A stretch of DNA of 5,406 bases from Sulfuritalea sp. (GTDB lineage: Bacteria > Pseudomonadota > Gammaproteobacteria > Burkholderiales > Rhodocyclaceae). Positions 1-5,406 of the stretch are shown piece by piece. Position 1 is the stretch's first letter; the number at the start of each line of letters is the position of its first letter. The stretch spans positions 1 to 5,406 of the forward strand of contig JALHNN010000218.1 of the NCBI GenBank assembly GCA_022843505.1, read 5' to 3'. The notes beneath the pieces are model-generated. The model made no database searches. It saw nothing but the letters and a program-made list of their open reading frames with translations, and was not told the DNA's origin. The position numbers were made by a program, and so were the translations under genes.

Positions 1-232
1 CGGCGGTGGGATAACGGCAGTGGGCGATACCCCAGTTGCCTACCAGGCTGCGCATGTTGCGCGTGCGGAAGACGTCGCGCACCAGGCCTGAGCCCTTGTG
101 CATGTGGAAGCGGCCGCCCTCGGCAGTGGCCACGCCGGCGGCATCCTGCCCGCGATGCTGCAGCACCTGCAGTCCATCGTAGAGCAACTGGTTCACCGGT
201 GTGGTTGCCACCACCCCCAGAATTCCGCACAT
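1..232 (-). CDS. purF: Amidophosphoribosyltransferase, N-terminal 77 residues (3' end off the window)
   Basis: PurF catalyses the first committed step of purine synthesis: it transfers ammonia from glutamine to phosphoribosyl pyrophosphate, giving phosphoribosylamine, in the cytoplasm. Only the start of the N-terminal glutaminase (Ntn-hydrolase, class II amidotransferase) domain is present. The protein begins MCGILGV, so Cys2 becomes the catalytic N-terminal nucleophile once Met1 is removed. The family motif LQHRGQDAAG lies at residues 24-33, and HCRYPTA ends the visible part at residues 71-77. The pattern closely follows E. coli PurF, including the VNQ..YD..QVLQHRG stretch. The ATG at 230-232 is fixed both by the obligatory Cys2 and by a strong Shine-Dalgarno sequence just upstream. 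The gene continues past base 1, so the phosphoribosyltransferase domain cannot be assessed. It follows cvpA, as in E. coli, but after a 113-base gap. Confidence 0.97.
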   Translation of the reverse strand, partial: MCGILGVVATTPVNQLLYDGLQVLQHRGQDAAGVATAEGGRFHMHKGSGLVRDVFRTRNMRSLVGNWGIAHCRYPTA

Positions 233-243
233 GGTCCTTCTCC
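233..243 (-). promoter_or_regulatory. Ribosome binding site of purF
   Basis: Read on the minus strand, the bases before the purF ATG are GGAGAAGGACC. They contain both GGAG and AAGG cores of a Shine-Dalgarno sequence at suitable spacing. This is one of the two clear ribosome binding sites in the window and suggests that purF is translated independently of cvpA. Confidence 0.8.
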
Positions 244-252
244 GCAGGGCCA

Positions 253-279
253 CTCAAAGGAGCAGCGGCCAGATTTGAG
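253..279 (-). repeat. Short inverted repeat in the purF leader (6-bp arms, 15-base loop)
   Basis: The arms CTCAAA (253-258) and TTTGAG (274-279) are perfectly complementary around a 15-base spacer. On the purF-sense strand the spacer contains CTCC, which could alternatively pair with the GGAG of the purF ribosome binding site. Six base pairs with a long loop is weak and may be chance. Confidence 0.35.
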
Positions 280-293
280 CGGGCAGCGCCCGC
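279..293 (-). repeat. Small G+C-rich hairpin in the purF leader (6-bp stem, 3-base loop)
   Basis: GCGGGC (279-284) and GCCCGC (288-293) form a perfect 6-bp stem with a 3-base loop. No T-run follows on either strand, so it is not a standard intrinsic terminator. It lies between the larger hairpin at 306-331 and the 253-279 inverted repeat, which shares base 279 with it. Confidence 0.45.
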
Positions 294-298
294 GAACA

Positions 299-327
299 AT
301 TATCGCCCCTTCCCCGGTGACGGGGAA
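299..327 (-). promoter_or_regulatory. Possible weak promoter for purF
   Basis: On the minus strand GATAAT (299-304) matches the sigma-70 -10 consensus TATAAT at five of six bases. Seventeen bases upstream is TTCCCC (322-327), which matches the -35 consensus TTGACA at only three of six and falls inside the 306-331 hairpin. The position suits a start point some 60 bases before the purF ATG. A single -10 match in a gap of this size can occur by chance, so this is a suggestion only. Confidence 0.2.
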
Positions 328-331
328 GGGG
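306..331 (-). repeat. Perfect 11-bp inverted repeat (stem-loop) just after cvpA
   Basis: The arms at 306-316 (CCCCTTCCCCG) and 321-331 (CGGGGAAGGGG) pair perfectly over 11 bp with a 4-base loop (UCAC in cvpA-sense RNA). The hairpin begins 14 bases after the cvpA stop codon. On the cvpA-sense strand it is followed by CGATAATTG, with no T-run, so it is not a classical Rho-independent terminator. It could instead protect the upstream mRNA 3' end, pause polymerase, cause partial termination before purF, or be a dispersed intergenic repeat. Each arm is almost purely pyrimidine or purine, so each DNA strand carries one GGGGAAGGGG run. Confidence 0.75.
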
Positions 332-345
332 ATGGTCATCTTTCT

Positions 346-837
346 TTATCGATACCGAATCCGCTTTGCCGCATCCGCCGGCAGCCAGTGATTGGCCGCC
401 AGCACCGCCGTTTCGAGCGGCGGCGAGAGAGCCGCCTCGCGCCACCACTCCATCTTTGGCAATGGTGTCATGCCCGCCACCAGTACCGCAACCAGCACCA
501 CCAGCACCCCGCGAAAGGCCCCGAATGCGCCCCCCAGCAGGCGATCAAGCAAACCCAGCCCCGCCGCCCGGAGCAACAGTTTGAGCAACAGGCGCACCAG
601 TGCAAACCCCAGCAGCACAGCAACGACCACGACCGCATACGCCGCCGCAAGGCGCAAGGCCGGATCACCAATCTGCGCCGGCAGCCAGTTTGCCACTTCG
701 GCCGCCTCGGCGCGAGCCACAAGAAACGCTACCACCCAGGCAAGCAGCGCCAGGATCTCGCCTACCACGCCGCGCCACAAACCCAGCAGTACCGAGACGG
801 CAAGCACCGCCAGTACCACGTAATCGAAAACGGTCAT
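346..837 (-). CDS. cvpA: CvpA family inner-membrane protein
   Basis: A 163-residue membrane protein of the CvpA family, named for its role in colicin V production in E. coli. The family is otherwise linked to envelope homeostasis, and its molecular function is not settled. Four hydrophobic segments can be seen, at about residues 5-20, 24-41, 62-86 and 111-123. The family signature lies in the loop before the last one: LLDRLLGGAFGAFRG at residues 96-110, with the conserved Asp98, Arg99 and Arg109-Gly110. Length matches the family (E. coli about 162). The start ATG at 835-837 is only 3 bases after the dedD-like stop codon and has no clear ribosome binding site, so translational coupling is likely. 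The gene ends in TAA at 346-348, followed by a hairpin. Its position directly before purF is the classical cvpA-purF arrangement. Confidence 0.93.
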   Translation of the reverse strand: MTVFDYVVLAVLAVSVLLGLWRGVVGEILALLAWVVAFLVARAEAAEVANWLPAQIGDPALRLAAAYAVVVVAVLLGFALVRLLLKLLLRAAGLGLLDRLLGGAFGAFRGVLVVLVAVLVAGMTPLPKMEWWREAALSPPLETAVLAANHWLPADAAKRIRYR

Positions 838-840
838 GCT

Positions 841-1545
841 CTACTTTGGCGCTACCGGCCCATCCACGCCGATGATCTTGATCCGCGAACGTGCCTTTTC
901 TGCCGCCTCCTGGCTGGGGAAAGGCCCGGCGCGCACGCGTGTGCGGGCACCCTGGGGCGAATCATAGCTTTCCGTATAGGCCGGGACATTCACTCCCTTC
1001 AGCTTCGCCAGCAGGAGTTTCACGTTGCCTGCCTCCTTGTAGGCGCCGAGTTGCACTACCCATTGGCCGTTGGCTTGGGCTGCCGGCTTCGCTTCCGGGA
1101 CTGGCTTTTCGACGGCCTTGGCGACCGGGGCGGGCTTGTCCGCGGGCTTGGCGGCAGGAGCCTTGACTTCCGCCGCTTTCGCGGCCGGTTTGTCGGCAGG
1201 CTTGGCGGCGGCTTGAACCGCCGGTGCCTTGGTCTCTGCCGTGGCCGCCGCCTGATTGGCTTGCGCCTCCACTACCGGCACCGGTTCGGCCACGGGCTTC
1301 GGTTCCGGGGCAGGCAGGGGAGAGGGTGGTGCCTTGCCCGGCATCACCCTGGCCGTCAGGCTGCCCGCATCCTGGCTTGGAATGCGAACCTGGATGTCCT
1401 GGCCAACCGGCCGGGGTTCGCGATCCATCACCATCGGCAGGACTATCACCGCCAGCAGGGCCAGTGCGATGGCACCAACCAGGCGACGGCGAGCGCGCTT
1501 TTTCAACTGCAGGTCGGCATCAGCCGAGGTGTCTTGTTCCGCCAT
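841..1545 (-). CDS. dedD: DedD-like SPOR-domain protein (septal peptidoglycan binding)
   Basis: A 234-residue bitopic inner-membrane protein. It has a short cytoplasmic N-terminus with a basic stretch (KKRARRR, 15-21), one membrane helix (22-40), the conserved post-membrane stretch DREPRP...DIQVRIPSQ (41-58), and a long Ala/Pro/Lys/Val-rich periplasmic linker (about 65-159). A C-terminal SPOR domain (160-234) follows, with WVVQLGAY at its first strand and TRVRAGPF near residue 205. SPOR domains bind denuded glycan strands at the division septum. In E. coli DedD contributes to cell constriction, and this is the inferred role here. The linker has an exact nine-residue repeat, AAKPADKPA, at 113-121 and 131-139. 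The gene sits between folC and cvpA, as E. coli dedD does, 5 bases after folC. No strong ribosome binding site precedes the ATG. Assignment to the SPOR family is firm; strict orthology with dedD rests on gene order. Confidence 0.9.
   Translation of the reverse strand: MAEQDTSADADLQLKKRARRRLVGAIALALLAVIVLPMVMDREPRPVGQDIQVRIPSQDAGSLTARVMPGKAPPSPLPAPEPKPVAEPVPVVEAQANQAAATAETKAPAVQAAAKPADKPAAKAAEVKAPAAKPADKPAPVAKAVEKPVPEAKPAAQANGQWVVQLGAYKEAGNVKLLLAKLKGVNVPAYTESYDSPQGARTRVRAGPFPSQEAAEKARSRIKIIGVDGPVAPK
1129..1209 (-). repeat. Imperfect tandem repeat encoding the DedD linker
   Basis: The segments at 1183-1209 and 1129-1155 both encode AAKPADKPA, 54 bases (18 residues) apart, with several synonymous differences between the copies. 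The intervening residues are also Ala/Lys/Pro-rich. This looks like internal duplication in a flexible periplasmic spacer, where length matters more than exact sequence. Confidence 0.6.
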
Positions 1546-1550
1546 CGTGT

Positions 1551-2831
1551 TTACGCGGTCCGGCCCAGCGAACGCAGGGCCGCAGCTACGGTGAGGAAGG
1601 ATCCGAAGGCGAGAATTCTATCATCTTGACCCGCGTTCTCCTGCGCCCAGGCGATCGCCGCCTCGGGCGATGCGAACTCCTTCGCCACGGAGAGGCCGAG
1701 AGCCCGCAACCGGTGAGAGAGGAAGTCGGCGCTGGAACCACGGCGGCCCTCGAGCGCGCTCGGCAACCAGTGCGTGACCCGCCCGCGCAAGGCCTCGATC
1801 ACGCCATCGACATCCTTGTCGCCGAGCATGCCGAACACCGCATACGTATTGCGGTGAAATCCCATGTCGCCAAGGTTCGACGCCAGCACCCGCGCCGCCT
1901 GCGGGTTGTGCGCCACGTCGAGTACCACGACCGGGCGGCCGGGCAGCACCTGGAAGCGACCGGCCAGTTCGACAACACCGAGACCGCGACGGATGTCCTG
2001 CATCGCGACCGGCAGGCGATCCCGCAGGTTGTCCAGCGCCGCAAGGACGCACGCGGCGTTGCCCAGCTGTTGCCCGCCGCGCAAGGCCGGAAAGGCAAGC
2101 CCGCCACGGCGATGCGCGCCCTTCCAGTACAGCCACTGCCCATCCTGCCTCTGGTAGCCGAAGTCGATGCCGATCTGTTGCAGGCCGGCACCGACCTCCG
2201 CGGCATGGTCGATCAGACTGCGCGGCGGACGGGAATCCCCGCAGATGGCGGGGGTGCCGGCGCGAAATATTCCGGCCTTCTCGCGTCCGATGGCCTCGCG
2301 GTCCGGGCCGAGGAATTCCATGTGATCGAGGTCCACCCCGGTGACAATGCTGCAAGCCGGTTGATAGATGTTGGTGGCATCGAGCCGGCCGCCGAGGCCG
2401 ACTTCCAGGATGATGGCATCCGGCGCGGCAGCGGCGAAGACCTCCCAGGCCGCCAGGGTGCCGAACTCGAAATAGGTCAGCGCCGTATCGCCGCGCGCCG
2501 CCTCGACGCGGGCGAAGGCCGCACAGAGCGCTGCGTCCCCCACGGCCCGACCATCGAGGCGCACGCGCTCGTTGTAGGCCAGCAGATGCGGCGAAGTGTA
2601 GAGCCCGACGCGGTATCCGGCCGCGAGCAGTATCTGCTCGAGCATGGCGCAGGTCGACCCTTTGCCGTTGGTGCCGCCAACCAGCAGCACGGGGCAGAAT
2701 TCCGTCTGGCCGAGACGCCGCTTGAGTTGCGCAACCCGGTCGAGACCGAGTTCGATGCCGGCGCTGCCGCGCGGATGCAGCGCTTCGAGGTGCGCCAGCC
2801 AGCCGCCGAGATCGCGCGGCAAGGCCGCCAT
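1551..2831 (-). CDS. folC: Bifunctional dihydrofolate synthase / folylpolyglutamate synthase
   Basis: FolC joins glutamate to dihydropteroate using ATP to make dihydrofolate, then extends the gamma-glutamyl tail of reduced folates, in the cytoplasm. It is a Mur-ligase-type enzyme of 426 residues, close to E. coli FolC (422). Motifs in order, counted from ATG at 2831: P-loop GTNGKGS (53-59), TSPHL (79-83), EVGLGGRLDATN (143-154), DHMEFLG (168-174), EKAGIFR (183-189) with Lys184 as the expected carbamylated lysine, and LDVAHNP (303-309) with Asp304 and His307 opening the C-terminal domain. GMLGDKD follows near 340. All expected catalytic elements are present. The start is ambiguous: a TTG at 2834 lies one codon upstream. 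ATG is preferred because it gives the common TGATG overlap with the accD stop. No ribosome binding site is obvious, so translational coupling to accD is likely. Confidence 0.96.
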   Translation of the reverse strand: MAALPRDLGGWLAHLEALHPRGSAGIELGLDRVAQLKRRLGQTEFCPVLLVGGTNGKGSTCAMLEQILLAAGYRVGLYTSPHLLAYNERVRLDGRAVGDAALCAAFARVEAARGDTALTYFEFGTLAAWEVFAAAAPDAIILEVGLGGRLDATNIYQPACSIVTGVDLDHMEFLGPDREAIGREKAGIFRAGTPAICGDSRPPRSLIDHAAEVGAGLQQIGIDFGYQRQDGQWLYWKGAHRRGGLAFPALRGGQQLGNAACVLAALDNLRDRLPVAMQDIRRGLGVVELAGRFQVLPGRPVVVLDVAHNPQAARVLASNLGDMGFHRNTYAVFGMLGDKDVDGVIEALRGRVTHWLPSALEGRRGSSADFLSHRLRALGLSVAKEFASPEAAIAWAQENAGQDDRILAFGSFLTVAAALRSLGRTA

Positions 2832-3691
2832 CAAACTGCCGGAACGCGTTGCAGCAGGGTCAGCAGCGCAGCCAGCCTGTCGCGCAGTTCGCGGCGATCG
2901 ACGATCATGTCGATGGCCCCCTTCTCCAGCAGGAACTCGGCGCGCTGGAAACCTTCCGGCAGCGTTTCACGCACCGTCTGCTCGATCACGCGCGGCCCCG
3001 CAAAGCCGATCAGCGCGCCCGGTTCGGCGATCACGACATCGCCGACGAAGGCGAACGACGCCGAAACACCACCCATCGTCGGGTCGGTGAGTAGGGAGAT
3101 GAAGGGCAGCTGATGGTGGCCCAACTGGGTTACCGCAGCCGTGGTCTTGGCCATCTGCATCAGCGAGAACAGGCCCTCCTGCATGCGCGCACCGCCCGAG
3201 GCGGTGATGCAGATGAAGGGCGCCTGGGCTTCGATCGCGGCCTTGACGCCGCGCACGAAACGTTCACCGACCACGGCCCCCATCGAACCGCCGAGGAATT
3301 CGAACTCGAAGCAGGCGACCACCACCGGCACGGTCTTGATCGCGCCCTGCATCACCACCATGGCGTCGGCTTCGCCGGTTTCGTCGTTGGCGGCCACCAG
3401 GCGGTCGACGTAGCGCTTGCTGTCCTTGAATTTCAGCGGATCGGTAGGCAGCACCTCGCTGCCGATCTCGAAGCGCCCCTCCGCATCGAGCAGCGCGTCA
3501 AGGCGGACGCGGGCGCGGATCCGGAGATGATGTCCGCATTTCGGGCAGACGTTCTGGTTGTTGTCCAGATCCGTACTGTAGAGCACGGCCTCGCAGGCGG
3601 GACATTTCGCCCAAAGTCCCTCGGGAATCGACTTGCGCACGCCTTCGGAACGCTTGATCTTAGGCGGCAGCAGTTTCTGTAGCCAGCTCAT
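2831..3691 (-). CDS. accD: Acetyl-CoA carboxylase carboxyltransferase subunit beta
   Basis: AccD pairs with AccA (not in this window) to form the carboxyltransferase that moves CO2 from carboxybiotin on AccB to acetyl-CoA, giving malonyl-CoA for fatty-acid synthesis. The protein has 286 residues (E. coli 304). An N-terminal four-cysteine zinc ribbon is intact: Cys30-x2-Cys33 and Cys49-x2-Cys52. The crotonase-fold carboxyltransferase core follows, with FEFEFLGGSMGAVVGE (128-143), ITASGGARMQEG (162-173) and TDPTMGGVSASFA (202-214). The frame is open for 137 codons further upstream, but that stretch is trpA read in another frame. ATG at 3691 is chosen because the protein then starts MSWLQKLLPPKI, as betaproteobacterial AccD proteins do, and because AAAGGAG stands 7 bases before it. 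The start overlaps the trpA stop by 4 bases (ATGA), and the stop overlaps the folC ATG. Confidence 0.97.
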   Translation of the reverse strand: MSWLQKLLPPKIKRSEGVRKSIPEGLWAKCPACEAVLYSTDLDNNQNVCPKCGHHLRIRARVRLDALLDAEGRFEIGSEVLPTDPLKFKDSKRYVDRLVAANDETGEADAMVVMQGAIKTVPVVVACFEFEFLGGSMGAVVGERFVRGVKAAIEAQAPFICITASGGARMQEGLFSLMQMAKTTAAVTQLGHHQLPFISLLTDPTMGGVSASFAFVGDVVIAEPGALIGFAGPRVIEQTVRETLPEGFQRAEFLLEKGAIDMIVDRRELRDRLAALLTLLQRVPAV

Positions 3692-4506
3692 GCGACGACT
3701 CCTTTGCCGGCGGCGTCGAGCGCCGCGCGTATGCCGGAAACGAATTCCCTGACCCGCGCCGGGGCCTCGCCCGCCGGCGCGCTTTCGATTTCCTCGATGA
3801 TGCGGCTGCCGATCACCACGGCATCGGCAACGGCCCCGATGCGCGCCGCCGCCGCGCCGTCGCGGATGCCGAAGCCGACGCCGACCGGCATGCCGACCTT
3901 TGCGCGGATCAGCGGAATGCGCCCCGCCACCTCGTCGAGGTCGAGCTTGGCCGAGCCGGTGACACCCTTCAACGACACGTAATAGATGTAGCCGCTGCCC
4001 ATGCGGGCGACTTCGGCGAAACGCTTTTCGCTCGAGGTCGGCGCCAGCAGGAAGATCGGATCGATCCCGGCGGACTTCATCGCCGCGGAGAAGCCGGCGC
4101 ACTCCTCCGGCGGATAGTCGACGACCAGAACACCATCGACACCGGCCGCCGAGGCATCCCGTGCAAAGGCGTCGATGCCGTAGGCTTCGACGGGATTGGC
4201 ATAGCCCATCAATACCACGGGCGTGAGTGCGTTCGTCGCGCGGAATTCGCGAACCAGGGCAAGCACGCGACGCAGACTCATGCCGTGGGCAAGTGCGCGC
4301 TCCGATGCGCGCTGGATGGTGGGGCCATCGGCCATGGGGTCGGAAAACGGCACGCCGAGCTCGATGATATCGGCGCCGCCCGCCACCAGGGCCTGCATCA
4401 GGGGCAGGGTCTGGTCCGGGTGCGGATCACCGGCCGTGATGAACGGAATCAGGGCCGTACGGCCCCGGGCGGCTAGGTTCCTGAAGGTGTCGGCGATGCG
4501 TGACAT
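3688..4506 (-). CDS. trpA: Tryptophan synthase alpha chain
   Basis: TrpA cleaves indole-3-glycerol phosphate to indole and glyceraldehyde 3-phosphate. The indole passes through a tunnel to TrpB in the alpha2-beta2 complex. The 272-residue protein is a TIM barrel of normal length (E. coli 268). Catalytic residues fall at the same numbers as in enteric TrpA: Glu49 in IIELGVPFSDP, Asp60 in PMADGP, and Tyr175 in YIYYVS. The phosphate-binding elements GVTG (181-184), GFGI (211-214) and GSRI (233-236) are present. The active-site loop reads SLKGVTG, so position 179 is Leu where enterics have Arg; I take this as normal lineage variation. ATG at 4506 follows the trpB stop by 4 bases and lacks a strong ribosome binding site, consistent with coupled, balanced synthesis of the two chains. 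The 3' end overlaps accD by 4 bases. Confidence 0.97.
   Translation of the reverse strand: MSRIADTFRNLAARGRTALIPFITAGDPHPDQTLPLMQALVAGGADIIELGVPFSDPMADGPTIQRASERALAHGMSLRRVLALVREFRATNALTPVVLMGYANPVEAYGIDAFARDASAAGVDGVLVVDYPPEECAGFSAAMKSAGIDPIFLLAPTSSEKRFAEVARMGSGYIYYVSLKGVTGSAKLDLDEVAGRIPLIRAKVGMPVGVGFGIRDGAAAARIGAVADAVVIGSRIIEEIESAPAGEAPARVREFVSGIRAALDAAGKGVVA
3699..3705 (-). promoter_or_regulatory. Ribosome binding site of accD, inside the 3' end of trpA
   Basis: On the minus strand AAAGGAG lies 7 bases before the accD ATG at 3691, within the last codons of trpA. It decides the accD start, since the same frame stays open far upstream, and suggests that accD is translated more efficiently than by coupling alone. 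Confidence 0.8.
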
Positions 4507-4510
4507 GGGG

Positions 4511-5406
4511 TCAGAACGTGATGCCGGATTTCTCGGCCACGGTATGCATGTCCTTGTCGCCGCGCCCCGAAAGATTCACCAGCAGGATCTTGTCGGTCGG
4601 CAGCGTCGGCGCCAGCTTGGCGGCGTGGGCCAGCGCGTGGCTCGACTCCAGCGCCGGAATGATGCCTTCGAAATGGCACAGGTCGTGGAAAGCCTGCAGC
4701 GCTTCGGCATCGGTGATGGTCGCATACTCGGCGCGCCCGCAATCCTTGAGCCAGGCATGCTCGGGGCCGACACCGGGGTAATCGAGGCCGGCGGAGATCG
4801 AGTGGGTCTCGATCACCTGGCCGTCCTCGTCCTGCAGCAGGTAGGTGCGGTTGCCGTGCAGCACGCCGGCGCGGCCGGCCGTCAGCGAAGCCGAGTGCTT
4901 GCCGCTGTCCAGCCCGTAACCCGATGCCTCGACACCGATCAGCTTGACTCCGGCGACCGGGATATAGGGGTAGAAGATCCCCATGGCATTGGAGCCGCCA
5001 CCGACGCAGGCGATCACGGCGTCGGGCTGGCGCCCGGTGAGTTCCGGCATCTGGACCTTGCATTCCTCGCCGATCACGGCCTGGAAATCGCGAACCATCA
5101 TCGGGTAGGGGTGCGGGCCCGCCACGGTGCCGATGATGTAGAAGGTGTTGCCGACGTTGGTCACCCAGTCGCGCATGGCTTCGTTCAACGCGTCCTTGAG
5201 CGTCTTCGAACCCGACTCGACCGGCACCACGGTGGCGCCGAGCAGTTTCATGCGATAGACGTTGGCCGCCTGGCGCCTGACGTCTTCCGATCCCATATAG
5301 ACCACGCATTCCATGCCGTAGCGCGCGGCGACGGTCGCCGTGGCCACGCCGTGCTGGCCGGCGCCGGTTTCGGCGATCACCCGCGGCTTGCCCATGCGCC
5401 GCGCCA
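4511..5406 (-). CDS. trpB: Tryptophan synthase beta chain, C-terminal three quarters (5' end off the window)
   Basis: TrpB is the pyridoxal-phosphate enzyme that condenses indole from TrpA with serine to make tryptophan. About 297 codons are visible, against roughly 400 in a full gene, so about the first 100 codons, including the PLP-binding lysine (Lys87 in enterics), are missing. The frame stays open to the edge, reading ARRMGKPR, which aligns with the AKRMGK stretch of E. coli TrpB. The Met at 5395 is therefore internal, not a start. Visible active-site motifs are ETGAGQHG (with the equivalent of Glu109), the GGGSN phosphate loop (codons at 4988-5002), EGIIPALESSHA (equivalent of Glu350) and NLSGRGDKD near the end. 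Spacing between these matches enteric TrpB. The gene ends in TGA at 4511-4513, 4 bases before trpA. Confidence 0.97.
   Translation of the reverse strand, partial: ARRMGKPRVIAETGAGQHGVATATVAARYGMECVVYMGSEDVRRQAANVYRMKLLGATVVPVESGSKTLKDALNEAMRDWVTNVGNTFYIIGTVAGPHPYPMMVRDFQAVIGEECKVQMPELTGRQPDAVIACVGGGSNAMGIFYPYIPVAGVKLIGVEASGYGLDSGKHSASLTAGRAGVLHGNRTYLLQDEDGQVIETHSISAGLDYPGVGPEHAWLKDCGRAEYATITDAEALQAFHDLCHFEGIIPALESSHALAHAAKLAPTLPTDKILLVNLSGRGDKDMHTVAEKSGITF

Larger units (their letters stand above)
233..345 (-). other. Intergenic region between cvpA and purF
   Basis: This is the only real gap in the window; every other junction is 5 bases or less or overlaps. It holds the 11-bp hairpin (306-331), the small hairpin (279-293), a 6-bp inverted repeat (253-279), a GATAAT -10-like hexamer (299-304) and the purF ribosome binding site. 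I see no tRNA, no known riboswitch pattern and no convincing PurR-type palindrome. The region could serve as a point where purF expression is separated from the upstream genes. Confidence 0.7.

Noticed and set aside
306..331. The cvpA-purF hairpin as a standard Rho-independent terminator
   Set aside because: On the gene-sense strand no T-run follows the stem. On the other strand a moderately T-rich stretch begins about 8 bases after it, but no gene lies upstream in that direction.
199..1629. A 476-codon open frame on the plus strand, antisense to cvpA and dedD
   Set aside because: It crosses several genes on the other strand, has a biased Arg/His/Gln/Gly composition, shows no family motif, and reads through the cvpA-purF gap. 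It is a composition artefact.
1621..2355. A 244-codon minus-strand frame within folC
   Set aside because: It is an out-of-frame shadow of folC, which has intact Mur-ligase motifs along its whole length.
1224..3113. A 629-codon open frame on the plus strand, antisense to folC and parts of dedD and accD
   Set aside because: It lies opposite well-conserved genes whose motifs are all intact. Long antisense frames are common in G+C-rich DNA because stop codons are rare in the complementary frames. The translation is rich in Arg, Ala, Pro and His, with no recognisable domain.
3692..4102. Upstream extension of the accD frame to an earlier possible start at 4102
   Set aside because: The extension is trpA read in another frame and is Arg/Gly-rich. 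accD has a clear ribosome binding site and a family-typical N-terminus at 3691.
4473..5309. A 278-codon minus-strand frame overlapping trpB
   Set aside because: It is an out-of-frame reading of trpB, which carries all the TrpB active-site motifs. The alternative is low-complexity Arg/Gly/Ala-rich sequence.

Overview
The window is a 5.4 kb piece of a G+C-rich bacterial chromosome. It carries seven genes, all on the minus strand and all recognisable as core metabolism. In transcription order, from right to left, they are trpB (5' end off the window), trpA, accD, folC, a dedD-type SPOR-domain gene, cvpA and purF (3' end off the window). The accD-folC-dedD-cvpA-purF order is the one known from Escherichia coli and relatives. 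Having trpB-trpA directly upstream of accD is typical of Betaproteobacteria. A betaproteobacterium, perhaps of the Rhodocyclales type, is therefore the best guess; this rests on gene order and protein character, not on a database search.

Layout: trpB (4511 to right edge) encodes the tryptophan synthase beta chain. Four bases later comes trpA (3688-4506), the alpha chain. accD (2831-3691), the carboxyltransferase beta subunit of acetyl-CoA carboxylase, overlaps the end of trpA by 4 bases (ATGA) and has its own good ribosome binding site. folC (1551-2831), dihydrofolate/folylpolyglutamate synthase, starts within the stop codon of accD (TGATG). The dedD-like gene (841-1545) follows after 5 bases and cvpA (346-837) after 3 more. 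Only then is there a real gap: 113 bases (233-345) containing three inverted repeats, one of them a perfect 11-bp stem, and a strong Shine-Dalgarno sequence in front of purF (1-232).

The six genes from trpB to cvpA are packed so tightly that they look like one translationally coupled transcript. It links tryptophan, fatty-acid and folate synthesis with a cell-division-associated envelope protein and a small membrane protein. purF may be read from the same transcript or from its own weak promoter in the gap. All key catalytic residues that fall inside the window are intact, and I see no frameshift, insertion element, tRNA, CRISPR array or sign of transfer. I found no new biological system. The only structure not explained by coding is the hairpin-rich cvpA-purF gap.
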